A stretch of 64,000 bases of DNA from CAZKUR01 sp964556005 (lineage in GTDB: Bacteria > Bacteroidota > Ignavibacteria > Ignavibacteriales > Ignavibacteriaceae). Made by a program: the position numbers and the translations under genes. The notes beneath the pieces were generated by a model that did not search any database, was not told the origin of the DNA, and saw only the letters and a program-made list of their open reading frames with translations. Each line of letters begins with the position of its first letter. The stretch's first letter is position 1. The stretch is taken from assembly GCA_964556005.1 (NCBI GenBank), contig CAZKUR010000013.1, positions 7,376-71,375 on the forward strand, given 5' to 3'. Positions 37,766 to 45,384 of the stretch are shown here, piece by piece.

Positions 37766-38197
37766 TTATGAGAAGAGGACCTGCTGGTCAGTCCTTCTAT
37801 TTGATCTTTTAGGAAGGTTTCTTTCGACTATCCGGAACAGCCTGATATTCTTTTTAATATCTTCATGCAGAAGATCAACTAGGTCCTTTGCCTGTTTGAA
37901 ATATTCATATGGAACACCGACAAAAAGCGATACTTTTTTATTCGAGTATTTGGTTTGTCTTGTAGCAAGATAAGCTAATTTTTTAGGAAGATTTATATTC
38001 TTAAAATCTTCAGGAGTTAAAGTTATCCCGATAGCATAATTCTTTTTTTGCCTTGCAATAATATCCACATCAAACCCGCCGATTTTTGCCGGTTCCGGAA
38101 GATAAGTTCCATACTTTCTGCTTAAAGTTAAATAACCTAATTTCCAAAATTGCTCTATTAAAAGATCAACGCTTTTTCTTTTTTCAAGCTCCAACAT
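37766..38197 (-). CDS. Uncharacterised protein, possible degenerate PD-(D/E)XK-like fold
   Basis: This 143-aa cytoplasmic protein has an N-terminal helical part (LLIEQFWKLGYLTLSRKYG). Then comes GGFDVDIIARQKKNYAIGI, resembling the D-x(n)-ExK core of restriction-like nucleases, although the expected E-x-K reads G-I-T. KKLAYLATRQTKYSNKKVSLFVG follows as a plausible helix-strand. No family is recognised with confidence. It lies 11 nt behind the small WYL-like gene, itself 11 nt behind lexA, so it may be part of the lexA transcript. Confidence 0.55.
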   Translation of the reverse strand: MLELEKRKSVDLLIEQFWKLGYLTLSRKYGTYLPEPAKIGGFDVDIIARQKKNYAIGITLTPEDFKNINLPKKLAYLATRQTKYSNKKVSLFVGVPYEYFKQAKDLVDLLHEDIKKNIRLFRIVERNLPKRSNRRTDQQVLFS

Positions 38198-38208
38198 TTG
38201 TTCACCTG

Positions 38209-38454
38209 TTAGTTTATTGAAATAATAGGAATTACTGGAGTAAACTTTTTATTGTTTAAAACTTTGATGTTTGCTATCCTTCCGAGTTCAAATTTTTTTA
38301 TTGTACTGGATTCAAGAATTTTTCCGTAAATAACTTTTTTGCCTGATTTTTCAATCGTTATATAATACGGATCTAAAATTACTTCGCTTAGAAAATATAA
38401 AAATCTTACTTTACTTCTATTTGCTATAGCCGAAGAAAAAATTTTCGATTTCAT
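38209..38454 (-). CDS. Small WYL-like protein downstream of lexA
   Basis: This protein is about 81 aa from ATG 38454, which has AAAAGGAG upstream; the longer reading from 38478 starts inside lexA. The sequence follows the WYL pattern: AIANRSKVRFLYF, then LDPYYI, SGKKVIYGKILES and IKKFELGRIANIKVL, the last like the R-x-FxLxRI segment. It has no HTH, so it is a stand-alone ligand/nucleic-acid-binding module if the match is right. WYL domains act in DNA-damage and phage-response regulation in several bacteria, which fits its position behind lexA; a role here is inference. Confidence 0.55.
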   Translation of the reverse strand: MKSKIFSSAIANRSKVRFLYFLSEVILDPYYITIEKSGKKVIYGKILESSTIKKFELGRIANIKVLNNKKFTPVIPIISIN

Positions 38455-38465
38455 AATTACTCCTT

Positions 38466-39113
38466 TTAATTTAACCACCTTACAACACCGGTTACTTTCC
38501 CGACGATTGAGAATTCCGTGGTTTCATCAATTTGAATTGGTTTATAATTTAAATTTTCAGGTATTAATGAAATTTTACTATTTTTATTCTGATAAGTTTT
38601 TACAGTGACTTCATCAAATAACCTTGCAACTATTATATCACCATTTTTTACTTCTGCAGCCGGCTGAACTATAACAAGGTCGTCTTCAAAAATTCCAACG
38701 TTTACCATACTGTCACCTTTTACTTTCAGTGCGAAGCAGTTATCGGATTTTTTAACAAATGCCGGATCGATAACGATACTGCCTTCAATATTTTCTAGCG
38801 CCAATATCGGAGAACCTGCAGCAACCCGCCCAACAATCGGGACCTTACCGAATAAATCATTTGCTTCGATTACCGCTTCATTATCAGCATTTTCGCCAAA
38901 ATGCAGAAGATTTATTCCTCTGCTTGCATTACTTTCAATTGAAAGGAAGCCTTTTTTAACTAAAGCTTCCAGATGTCTTTTAACTCCAAAGGTTGAAGAA
39001 ATTCCGAATCTTTTCCCGATTTCCCTTAAAGTAGGCGGATACCCGTTCTCTTCGCGAAACTGGTGAATAAAATTCAGTATTTCGTTTTGTCTTTCGGTTA
39101 ATTCTTTTTTCAT
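38466..39113 (-). CDS. lexA: SOS-response repressor LexA
   Basis: LexA of 215 aa. The N-terminal winged helix (TERQNEILNFIHQFREENGYPPTLREIG, FGISSTFGVKRHLEAL) is followed by the Ala-Gly cleavage site in VGRVAAGSP and the S24 peptidase domain, with the serine in VKGDSMVNVGI and the lysine in VARLFDEVTVKTY. ATG 39113 is preferred to the TTG at 39128. There is no Shine-Dalgarno match, and the 5' UTR from the predicted promoter is only about 20-25 nt. It is autoregulated, judging from the operator wrapped around the promoter. Confidence 0.95.
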   Translation of the reverse strand: MKKELTERQNEILNFIHQFREENGYPPTLREIGKRFGISSTFGVKRHLEALVKKGFLSIESNASRGINLLHFGENADNEAVIEANDLFGKVPIVGRVAAGSPILALENIEGSIVIDPAFVKKSDNCFALKVKGDSMVNVGIFEDDLVIVQPAAEVKNGDIIVARLFDEVTVKTYQNKNSKISLIPENLNYKPIQIDETTEFSIVGKVTGVVRWLN

Positions 39114-39120
39114 AAAAATA

Positions 39121-39169
39121 GTGCTCAATTGTTCACTGCTAATATAGTGAACAAGTGAGCACTTGTCAA
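39121..39169 (-). promoter_or_regulatory. lexA promoter with extended operator dyad
   Basis: Reading leftward, TTGACA (39169-39164) and TATATT (39146-39141) are spaced 17 nt apart, a near-consensus sigma70 promoter. Around it, arms 39121-39137 and 39146-39162 (17 nt each, 16 matching) form a 42-bp dyad centred on the -10 region. Within it AGTGARCA recurs, as two tandem copies on the right (AGTGAACA then AGTGAGCA) and their inverted equivalents on the left. A second perfect palindrome ACAAGTG-AG-CACTTGT covers 39151-39166. The element ends 7 nt before the lexA ATG. Confidence 0.75.
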
Positions 39170-39219
39170 GTGATTTGGGGAAAAAATTTAAGGTGGAAGT
39201 AATTTTAATAGAAATTAGT

Positions 39220-39252
39220 AAAAAAAGGGAATTTTTCTCAAAATTCCCTTTT
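39220..39252 (-). terminator. Intrinsic terminator after ilvE
   Basis: A perfect 13-bp stem AAAAGGGAATTTT (39223-39235) / AAAATTCCCTTTT (39240-39252) with a 4-nt loop is followed on the minus strand by a run of seven Ts (39226-39220). It begins 26 nt after the ilvE stop. Confidence 0.85.
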
Positions 39253-39277
39253 CACCAAAATAAAAGCTAATTACGAT

Positions 39278-40384
39278 TTAATCCTTAGCAACGCCGCTTG
39301 ATTCCTCTACATTTTTTTTCTCAAAATGTGTTAACCAGTTATGGACATCTTCTTTTTCACCATATTGAATCGCAGTTATTTCATCATACAATTTTTTAGC
39401 AAGTTCACCGGCTTCGCCGTTATTTAAGATCATCTTTTTATCCTTATAAGTAAGCTCACCAACCGAAGATATAACAGCCGCAGTTCCGCTGCCGAACACT
39501 TCTAATAAATTTCCTTTGTTGTAAGCAGCGATAACTTCATCCATTGAGACTAATCTCTCGGTAACGTTTTCTCCCCAGTCTTTTAAAATTTGGATTACAC
39601 TCTTTCGTGTTATCCCGGGTAAAATGCTTCCGGATAATTTAGGAGTAGCAATTTCATCTTTAAACCTGATGAAGATATTCATTGTACCTACTTCTTCAAT
39701 ATATTTCTGCTCGACTGCGTCCATCCACAAAATCTGGGTAAAGCCTTTCTTTTTTGCCTCTTCTGCACCTAAAAGACTTGCTGCATAATTTGCCGGGGTT
39801 TTACATTCACCTAATCCTTTTCTTACTGCTCGAACATATTCAGTTGTTGCTAAAATTTTTACCGGCTTAAAACCTTCGAGATAATATGCACCGACAGGCG
39901 AAAGTAAAATGATCAATTTAAATTTGGTTGACGGCCTCACGCCTAAAACCGGATCCGATCCGAAAATAAACGGACGGATATACAGTGATTCCCCTCTTTT
40001 GGTTGGAATCCATTCCTTATCAGTTTCAATTAATTCTATTAGTGCACTTAACATGAAGTCAGTATCAACTTCCGGGATGCACATCCTTCGTGCAGAATTA
40101 TTGAGCCTCTGAAAGTGCTGCTCGGGTCTGAAAATTACAGTTTCACCGTCAATAGTTTTAAATGCTTTTAAACCTTCAAAAATAGCCTGCCCGTAATGAA
40201 TGAACATTGAAGCAGGATGAAGTGAAAGATTGTGCACCGGTTGTATAACCGGATTATGCCATCCTTTATCTTTACTGTAATCTATTTCAAACATATTGTC
40301 TGTAAAATTGATTCCAAAACCTAAAGGATTAGGCAAGGATATTTCCGAAGCGCGTTCTTTTGATAAATTTTTGGTAGGTTCCAT
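39278..40384 (-). CDS. ilvE: Branched-chain amino acid aminotransferase
   Basis: This fold-type IV PLP transaminase of 368 aa interconverts Leu/Ile/Val and their 2-oxoacids. It is the long, eukaryote-like BCAT type (LHPASMFIHYGQAIFEGLKAFK, RMCIPEVD). The PLP lysine lies in GLGECKTPANYA, and EVGTMNIFI and the C-terminal EVFGSGTAAVISSVG provide phosphate and substrate contacts. TTAGGAT precedes ATG 40384. Upstream lie a leader peptide rich in Leu/Ile/Val and a terminator, so expression is probably controlled by attenuation. Confidence 0.95.
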   Translation of the reverse strand: MEPTKNLSKERASEISLPNPLGFGINFTDNMFEIDYSKDKGWHNPVIQPVHNLSLHPASMFIHYGQAIFEGLKAFKTIDGETVIFRPEQHFQRLNNSARRMCIPEVDTDFMLSALIELIETDKEWIPTKRGESLYIRPFIFGSDPVLGVRPSTKFKLIILLSPVGAYYLEGFKPVKILATTEYVRAVRKGLGECKTPANYAASLLGAEEAKKKGFTQILWMDAVEQKYIEEVGTMNIFIRFKDEIATPKLSGSILPGITRKSVIQILKDWGENVTERLVSMDEVIAAYNKGNLLEVFGSGTAAVISSVGELTYKDKKMILNNGEAGELAKKLYDEITAIQYGEKEDVHNWLTHFEKKNVEESSGVAKD

Positions 40385-40457
40385 TTTTAATCCTAATGTT
40401 TACACTAAATTTAAATTCCCTTAATGCTATTTACGGAAAAAAAATGAAATTGTAAAC

Positions 40458-40488
40458 AAAAAAATGCCCGGTGGAGGGTTACCGGGCA
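40458..40488 (-). terminator. Attenuator terminator in the ilvE leader
   Basis: On the minus strand TGCCCGGT (40488-40481), an 8-nt loop and ACCGGGCA (40472-40465) make an 8-bp GC-rich stem followed by seven Ts (40464-40458). It is 73 nt before the ilvE ATG and 30 nt after the stop of the leader peptide. An alternative pairing of TTACC (40514-40510) with GGTAA (40483-40479) would open the top of the stem, a weak candidate antiterminator. The alternative reading, a plain terminator for mlaE, is less likely because that gene ends 330 nt upstream. Confidence 0.75.
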
Positions 40489-40518
40489 AGAGGAAGATTC
40501 ATTAAGAGAGGTAATTAC

Positions 40519-40545
40519 TTAATGAATTACTAATAAAATTAACAT
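40519..40545 (-). CDS. Putative branched-chain leader peptide MLILLVIH
   Basis: This eight-codon ORF begins with ATG, then TTA ATT TTA TTA GTA ATT CAT, and ends with TAA: Met followed by Leu-Ile-Leu-Leu-Val-Ile-His. Six of eight residues are branched-chain amino acids, and the ORF precedes a terminator in the untranslated leader of ilvE. This matches the logic of leu/ilv attenuators, in which ribosome stalling at scarce Leu/Ile/Val codons prevents termination. The ribosome-binding site is weak (no clear GGAG), which is the main doubt. Confidence 0.6.
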   Translation of the reverse strand: MLILLVIH

Positions 40546-40572
40546 TTTTAACAAATTCTTACAAATATTTTT

Positions 40573-40586
40573 CAGTTGGCCAACTG
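40573..40586. promoter_or_regulatory. 14-bp perfect palindrome upstream of the ilvE leader
   Basis: CAGTTGGCCAACTG is its own reverse complement. It lies 28 nt upstream of the leader peptide start, near where the ilvE transcript should begin; an AATATTTG resembling the -7 element sits just downstream on the minus strand (40562-40569). It could be an operator for a dimeric regulator. The rest of 40587-40817 shows nothing distinctive. Confidence 0.4.
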
Positions 40587-40817
40587 TTGATAACTGAATA
40601 AAACCGGACATTTTTTATTAAAAACTTTTAAAACGACCGGTCTGATAGTTACTTAATTACAATATAAATTCATTAAAAAATCGTTTTCACAGCATAAAAA
40701 TGCATAAAGTGATTTTAAAAGCATTTAATCTTCGTCATGGAAATTATCACATAGATAAGTTTTATCCTTGCGGGATATTCAAATCACTTTATAAGATTCA
40801 TTCCAGTAATCTTAGGA

Positions 40818-41591
40818 TTAGAATAAAAAAGTCCATAAGACATAATCTAAAATTAAAATCATTGCCGATGACATAACGAAAGAACGAATTGTAGATAAAC
40901 CGACGCCTTCTGCGCCACCTTCTGTTTTAAAACCGATATGACAGCCAAGCAAGGCAGTTACACCACCGAAGAATATTGTCTTCACCAAACCGGCAATCAA
41001 ATCGGAGAATTCGAAAAACCTTTTAACCGATGTAAAGAAAACAGAGAACGAAACTCCCAAGAAATAATTTGAAACTATATAAGCACCCATCACTGCAATT
41101 ACGTTGGCAAAAATTACAAGCACTGGCATCATAAGTACTGCAGCTAAAAATCTGGGCATAGCAAGATACCTGACAGGACTAATTGCCATTATTTCAAGAG
41201 CATCTATTTGTTCGGTTACTTTCATCGTACCGAGTTCGGCAGCAATTGATGCGCCTACTCTGCCAGCAATTACAATACCTGTCAACACCGGCCCTAACTC
41301 GGTTATAATTGCCCTGCTTGTTGTTGCACCTAAAAAGGATAACGGTGCGATTCCTTTTAACTGATAAGCTGCCTGCCATGCCGCAACTGCACCAGTAAAA
41401 ACCGCAATTATCAAAACAAGCGGAAGCGAATTTACCCCGATATTTTCCATTTGATCCAAAATAATTTTCCTACTCTTGGGAATTGAGGTTAAATTTTTTA
41501 TAATATTCCAAAACAGTCCGGAAATTTCCCCGAACTCTTCAAAAAAATTTAAAGTGATCCTGCCTACTTTTCGTATTAATTTTTCTATCAA
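40818..41591 (-). CDS. mlaE: MlaE-family lipid ABC transporter permease
   Basis: This 257-aa integral membrane permease belongs to the Mla/MCE transport family that moves phospholipids between inner and outer membrane. It has about five TM helices and the signature region AAELGTMKVTEQIDALE, preceded by LGPVLTGIVIAGRVGAS. The usual ATPase (MlaF) and MCE-domain (MlaD) genes do not follow: downstream is ilvE. They must be encoded elsewhere. The gene is flanked by long non-coding intervals and appears monocistronic. Confidence 0.92.
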   Translation of the reverse strand: MIEKLIRKVGRITLNFFEEFGEISGLFWNIIKNLTSIPKSRKIILDQMENIGVNSLPLVLIIAVFTGAVAAWQAAYQLKGIAPLSFLGATTSRAIITELGPVLTGIVIAGRVGASIAAELGTMKVTEQIDALEIMAISPVRYLAMPRFLAAVLMMPVLVIFANVIAVMGAYIVSNYFLGVSFSVFFTSVKRFFEFSDLIAGLVKTIFFGGVTALLGCHIGFKTEGGAEGVGLSTIRSFVMSSAMILILDYVLWTFLF

Positions 41592-41630
41592 ATTTTCAGA
41601 AAACTTTATTGTTCAAAAAAATCAATTTAA

Positions 41631-41638
41631 CAAATTTA
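41631..41638 (-). promoter_or_regulatory. Candidate Bacteroidetes-type -7 element for mlaE
   Basis: The minus strand reads TAAATTTG, matching TAnnTTTG, 40 nt upstream of the mlaE start. No clear -33 partner is visible. Confidence 0.35.
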
Positions 41639-41696
41639 TTTCAAAGAATTGTTATATTGTACTATTTATAAACTCTTAGATAAATTTAATTATACT

Positions 41697-41822
41697 TTAA
41701 AGATCATTAATTCTATGCTGAATAATTAATTCCATAAATAACATGCATCCGATCGCAAGAGCAAAATGCAAGTTCGGGCGGTCGGCTAATCGCATTAAAA
41801 AATAATCACTTACGGAAACTCT
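41697..41822 (-). pseudogene. Possible 3' remnant of a membrane-protein gene
   Basis: A stop-to-stop frame of about 41 codons reads like the end of a membrane protein (SVSDYFLMRLADRPNLHFAL, then a hydrophobic helix ending MELIIQHR). It is locally GC-richer than its surroundings (41750-41800). No upstream coding sequence remains. It could be chance, so treat as weak. The rest of the 41592-42002 interval holds only promoter candidates. Confidence 0.3.
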
Positions 41823-41949
41823 TTAACGTTTATTCCATTGTATTATATCGGAACAAATTTTTATTATGATAAGGATATAAAGAATAATTCCGATAGAATA
41901 AGCAAAAAAATATTAGCATTATAATTGAAGTAATATTGAAACTCCAGGA

Positions 41950-41957
41950 TAAATTTG
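41950..41957 (+). promoter_or_regulatory. Candidate -7 element for the hybrid kinase gene
   Basis: TAAATTTG matches TAnnTTTG and lies 45 nt upstream of the ATG at 42003. An ATTG at 41924-41927, 22 nt upstream of the element, is a possible -33 partner. Confidence 0.4.
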
Positions 41958-42002
41958 TGTTTAGTATGAATATTAAACCTGAAAAAATTTTTATTACAAT
42001 AT

Positions 42003-45000
42003 ATGACAGAAAACCTTTCAAAAATTATCGGCCAGGCTCCTATCGGGATTTTAACCTTTACCGATAACTGGAAAATTAATTACATAAATGAAAATTTCCT
42101 AAAATTTGGAATTTTATACAGCTTTGATTCTTCGTTAATAGGGGTTGACATTCTTGAGAAAGAAATTTTCCCAGGCATCTCTATTCAAGATGATCTTCTG
42201 CAGCTTAAAGAAGGTTATTCGTTTGAAAAAGAATTAAAAAACATTACAACAATAAATCATGGTACGGTTTCTTTAATCATTAAAGGCTCACCGCTGTTTG
42301 AAGAAAATGTTTTTGCGGGAGGTATTTTAATCATTGAAGATTTAAGAGTACTTGCCAGCGCAAAGGGTGAAGAGATTCTCACCGCGGAAAATTTCGAGAA
42401 AATAATTGGTAAGGTAAACGATCTTGTCTTTGTTACCGACATAAACGGTATAATAAATTCTTTCTTCGGAAGGTATCTTAAAAAATTAACTTCTGCTCAA
42501 CATGAGCTTCTTAACAAGCCGATCAGGCAAATTTTTGTCCCGGAGTATTTGACAGATTTCGATACGAAATTCAACCTCGTAAAATCAAAACGCCAATCTG
42601 AATCAATGCATGTAAAGTTAATCTTCGATAAAGAAGATTACTTTTTTAATTGCTGGATGGAACCTCTTATAAATAAACGCGGACAAACAATTTCGGTTTT
42701 CTTCTTTTTAACCGATATAAGTGAAACGTCTGAAAAAATATCGGCACTCGAAAATGAGCGGGATGAATTGAAAGAATACCGGACGATAATCGAAGCAGTC
42801 ACCGATGCCGTTTTTATAATCGATCTTGACGGGAAAGTAAAATTATGGCACTACACCTCGCAGAATTTATTCGGTTACAGCGAGAGAGAAACAATAAATT
42901 CTTTTTTCGGAAAAATTTTTGATTCGGTTGACGAAAGATTTTTTAACAGAATAAAGGAAGAATTAAATAAATCAAATTCATATCAAACAACGTTTTCTTT
43001 TACCGATAAAAATAAATCTAAAAGAATAATTCAAGCAAAGTTTACTAAGTCGGATGATATCGGGAATACTATTTTGGTTTTATGCAGCGATATCACGCTA
43101 ACGGCTTATAATGAAAAACAGCTTCGTGAGTCGGAAAGAAATTTTAAATCGCTGGCTGCGAAAACTTTTGCCGGAATAGTTACATTAGACAGAGATGGCA
43201 AAATATTGTTCGTTAATCCTGCAGTTTTAAAGCAGTTAAAGTATACGAAAGAAGAATTACTCGATAAAAATTTCAACGACATTATAGATAAAAATTCTCC
43301 CGGTTCTTTAAACTTTAATTTAAGCAAATATGAAAAAGGCTTCGAAGAAATAATCGATTTGAATTTAATTTCAAAAAAGGATGAAATAAAAAGATATGCC
43401 GTTTCCGTTTCCGTCGATATAAATAGTGCGGGAAATTTCGAAAAATATATTTGCTATTTACTTGAACTTGGAAATAAACTGCTATCCGACCAGACCTTAT
43501 TCTTATTTAAAAATCTTTTTGAACATTCAAAAGACGGGATGCTGCTTGAGCAGGACAGAAAAATTGTTTTAGCTAATAACTCTCTTGCGGAAATATTCGG
43601 CTATGAAAATAGCAACAGCTTAACCGGGAAAGATATTATTGATCTCGTATCAAATAACGACGTACTGAAAGTTGCCGAGTACCTGGAGCTTCAAAAGGAC
43701 AAGAAGGAAAGCCCTCAAAGTTTTGAATTCCTTGCCAAACAAAAAGACGGTACAATGTTTTATACTGAATTTTCCATTTCAAAATTCGAGTATGACAGCA
43801 AAACTTATCTTGTTGCGATTTGCAAGGATATAACCGAACGGAAACGTGTTCAACAAGCCATCAGGGCATCTGAAGAAAAATACAGAAGCCTTACTGAAAA
43901 CATCGATGATTTTCTCTATACTTTTGAAAGAACCGGTAAGAGACTCAGGCCTGTTTTTTATACTGCCTCGGTTGAAAAAGTTACCGGCTACACTCAAACC
44001 GATTTTTTAAGCGACTCGAAATTATTTCTGAAAATAATTTATCCGGATGATTTCAATTTAGTGAAAAATAAGTTGAAGAGTTTGATACGAAGTAAAATTC
44101 AGCAGTCGGAAGAATTTGAGTTCAGGATTATTAACAAGCACGGCAATGTGGTATGGGTAAGAAATAAAATAAATACTATCCGTAGTTTGGATTCTAAAAT
44201 AAATAAAATATATGGCTTAGTAAGCGACATTACTTTAAGAAAAAAAGCTGAAGACGAATTACAAAAATCAACTCAGAACCTGCTTAAGCTGAATGAGACA
44301 AAGGATAGATTTATTTCAATTGTTTCGCATGACCTCAGAACTCCCTTCAGTTCAATACTGGGTTTTACAGATTTGCTAATCAACGATCTGGATTTGACTG
44401 AAGAAGAAAAGAAACAATATGTTCATTTTATTCAGGAATCTGCCAAATCGATGTTATCACTGGTAAATTCGTTATTGGATTGGACAAGACTTCAAACAGG
44501 AAGAATTCGTTTCGAGCCCGACCGGGTTGCCGTCAATTCAATTATAGATGCTTCTATTAAAGCTTTATCTGGAACAACATTCCAAAAGAATATCGCTATC
44601 GAATCTGAAATCGGTGAAGATGTATTTGTTTTTGTGGATAAAAATTTAGTGTCGCAAGTCTTTAACAATTTAATTTCAAATGCAATAAAATTTACAAGAG
44701 AAGGCGGCAGAATAATGATTTCTGCAAAACATGCAGAACATGTCAGGTTTATTGAATTTTCCGTTAAAGATAATGGTGTTGGAATAAAGCCGGGCAACAT
44801 TGACAAATTGTTTGGCGTTGATACAAAATTCACATCGGAAGGAACCGCAGGAGAAAAAGGAAGCGGTTTAGGATTATCTCTCGTCAGCGAAATTATTCAA
44901 AAGCACGGCGGAAGAATTTGGGTTGAAAGCGAATACGAAAAAGGATCGGATTTTAAATTCTTGTTACCGATTGCCTCTGCAAATATTTTATTAGTTGACA

Positions 45001-45365
45001 ACAGCAATACCGACAGAATTTTGTATTCTAAAATCTTGAATAATATTACGCCCGATTATACAATAGAAACAGCATCAAACGGCAAGGAAGCTTTTGAAAA
45101 AATTTCCACTTCTCCTCCAGCATTAATTATTTCAGAAAATCTAATGCCGGTAATGAACGGTTATGATTTGATTAAAGAATTGAAAAAGTCGGATTTAAAA
45201 GGGAAACCGCCTTTAATTATTCTCAGCAGCAATATAGACAGGCAAGGAATAGAAGATTACCATGAACTCGGCATTGAATATGTTTTTCAAAAACCGGTCA
45301 ACCTGAGCAATTTTAAGCAGGCTGTGGAAAAATCATTGAGAAAAGGTTTGACGAATTATTCGTAA
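42003..45365 (+). CDS. Multi-PAS hybrid histidine kinase with degenerate receiver domain
   Basis: 1120 aa, cytoplasmic, with no membrane helix. About six PAS-type domains fill residues ~1-755; several end in the PAC-like pattern DIT.rk (ICKDITERKRV, LVSDITLRKKAE). A HisKA domain follows with SHDLRTPFSSILGF (His776), then HATPase_c with NLISNAIKFTREGG and GEKGSGLGLSLVSEI. A C-terminal receiver begins ILLVDNSNTDR. At the phosphoacceptor position it reads ISENLMP, Glu1045 instead of Asp, and the acidic pair is D999-N1000. The switch Ser and Lys (ILSSN, FQKPV) remain. Phosphorylation of this receiver is thus unlikely; Glu may mimic the phosphorylated state. The input ligand is unknown. No response regulator is adjacent. 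Confidence 0.92.
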   Translation: MTENLSKIIGQAPIGILTFTDNWKINYINENFLKFGILYSFDSSLIGVDILEKEIFPGISIQDDLLQLKEGYSFEKELKNITTINHGTVSLIIKGSPLFEENVFAGGILIIEDLRVLASAKGEEILTAENFEKIIGKVNDLVFVTDINGIINSFFGRYLKKLTSAQHELLNKPIRQIFVPEYLTDFDTKFNLVKSKRQSESMHVKLIFDKEDYFFNCWMEPLINKRGQTISVFFFLTDISETSEKISALENERDELKEYRTIIEAVTDAVFIIDLDGKVKLWHYTSQNLFGYSERETINSFFGKIFDSVDERFFNRIKEELNKSNSYQTTFSFTDKNKSKRIIQAKFTKSDDIGNTILVLCSDITLTAYNEKQLRESERNFKSLAAKTFAGIVTLDRDGKILFVNPAVLKQLKYTKEELLDKNFNDIIDKNSPGSLNFNLSKYEKGFEEIIDLNLISKKDEIKRYAVSVSVDINSAGNFEKYICYLLELGNKLLSDQTLFLFKNLFEHSKDGMLLEQDRKIVLANNSLAEIFGYENSNSLTGKDIIDLVSNNDVLKVAEYLELQKDKKESPQSFEFLAKQKDGTMFYTEFSISKFEYDSKTYLVAICKDITERKRVQQAIRASEEKYRSLTENIDDFLYTFERTGKRLRPVFYTASVEKVTGYTQTDFLSDSKLFLKIIYPDDFNLVKNKLKSLIRSKIQQSEEFEFRIINKHGNVVWVRNKINTIRSLDSKINKIYGLVSDITLRKKAEDELQKSTQNLLKLNETKDRFISIVSHDLRTPFSSILGFTDLLINDLDLTEEEKKQYVHFIQESAKSMLSLVNSLLDWTRLQTGRIRFEPDRVAVNSIIDASIKALSGTTFQKNIAIESEIGEDVFVFVDKNLVSQVFNNLISNAIKFTREGGRIMISAKHAEHVRFIEFSVKDNGVGIKPGNIDKLFGVDTKFTSEGTAGEKGSGLGLSLVSEIIQKHGGRIWVESEYEKGSDFKFLLPIASANILLVDNSNTDRILYSKILNNITPDYTIETASNGKEAFEKISTSPPALIISENLMPVMNGYDLIKELKKSDLKGKPPLIILSSNIDRQGIEDYHELGIEYVFQKPVNLSNFKQAVEKSLRKGLTNYS

Positions 45366-45384
45366 AGATTTATTACCTTAAAAT

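Noticed and set aside
41745..41800. GC-rich patch with GTTCGGG considered as a tRNA T-arm
   Set aside because: No acceptor stem, anticodon arm or GTTCRANYC consensus on either strand.
41830..42021. 63-codon hydrophobic frame on the minus strand upstream of the hybrid kinase
   Set aside because: It covers the candidate kinase promoter and the start codon, is very AT-rich, and lacks a ribosome site.
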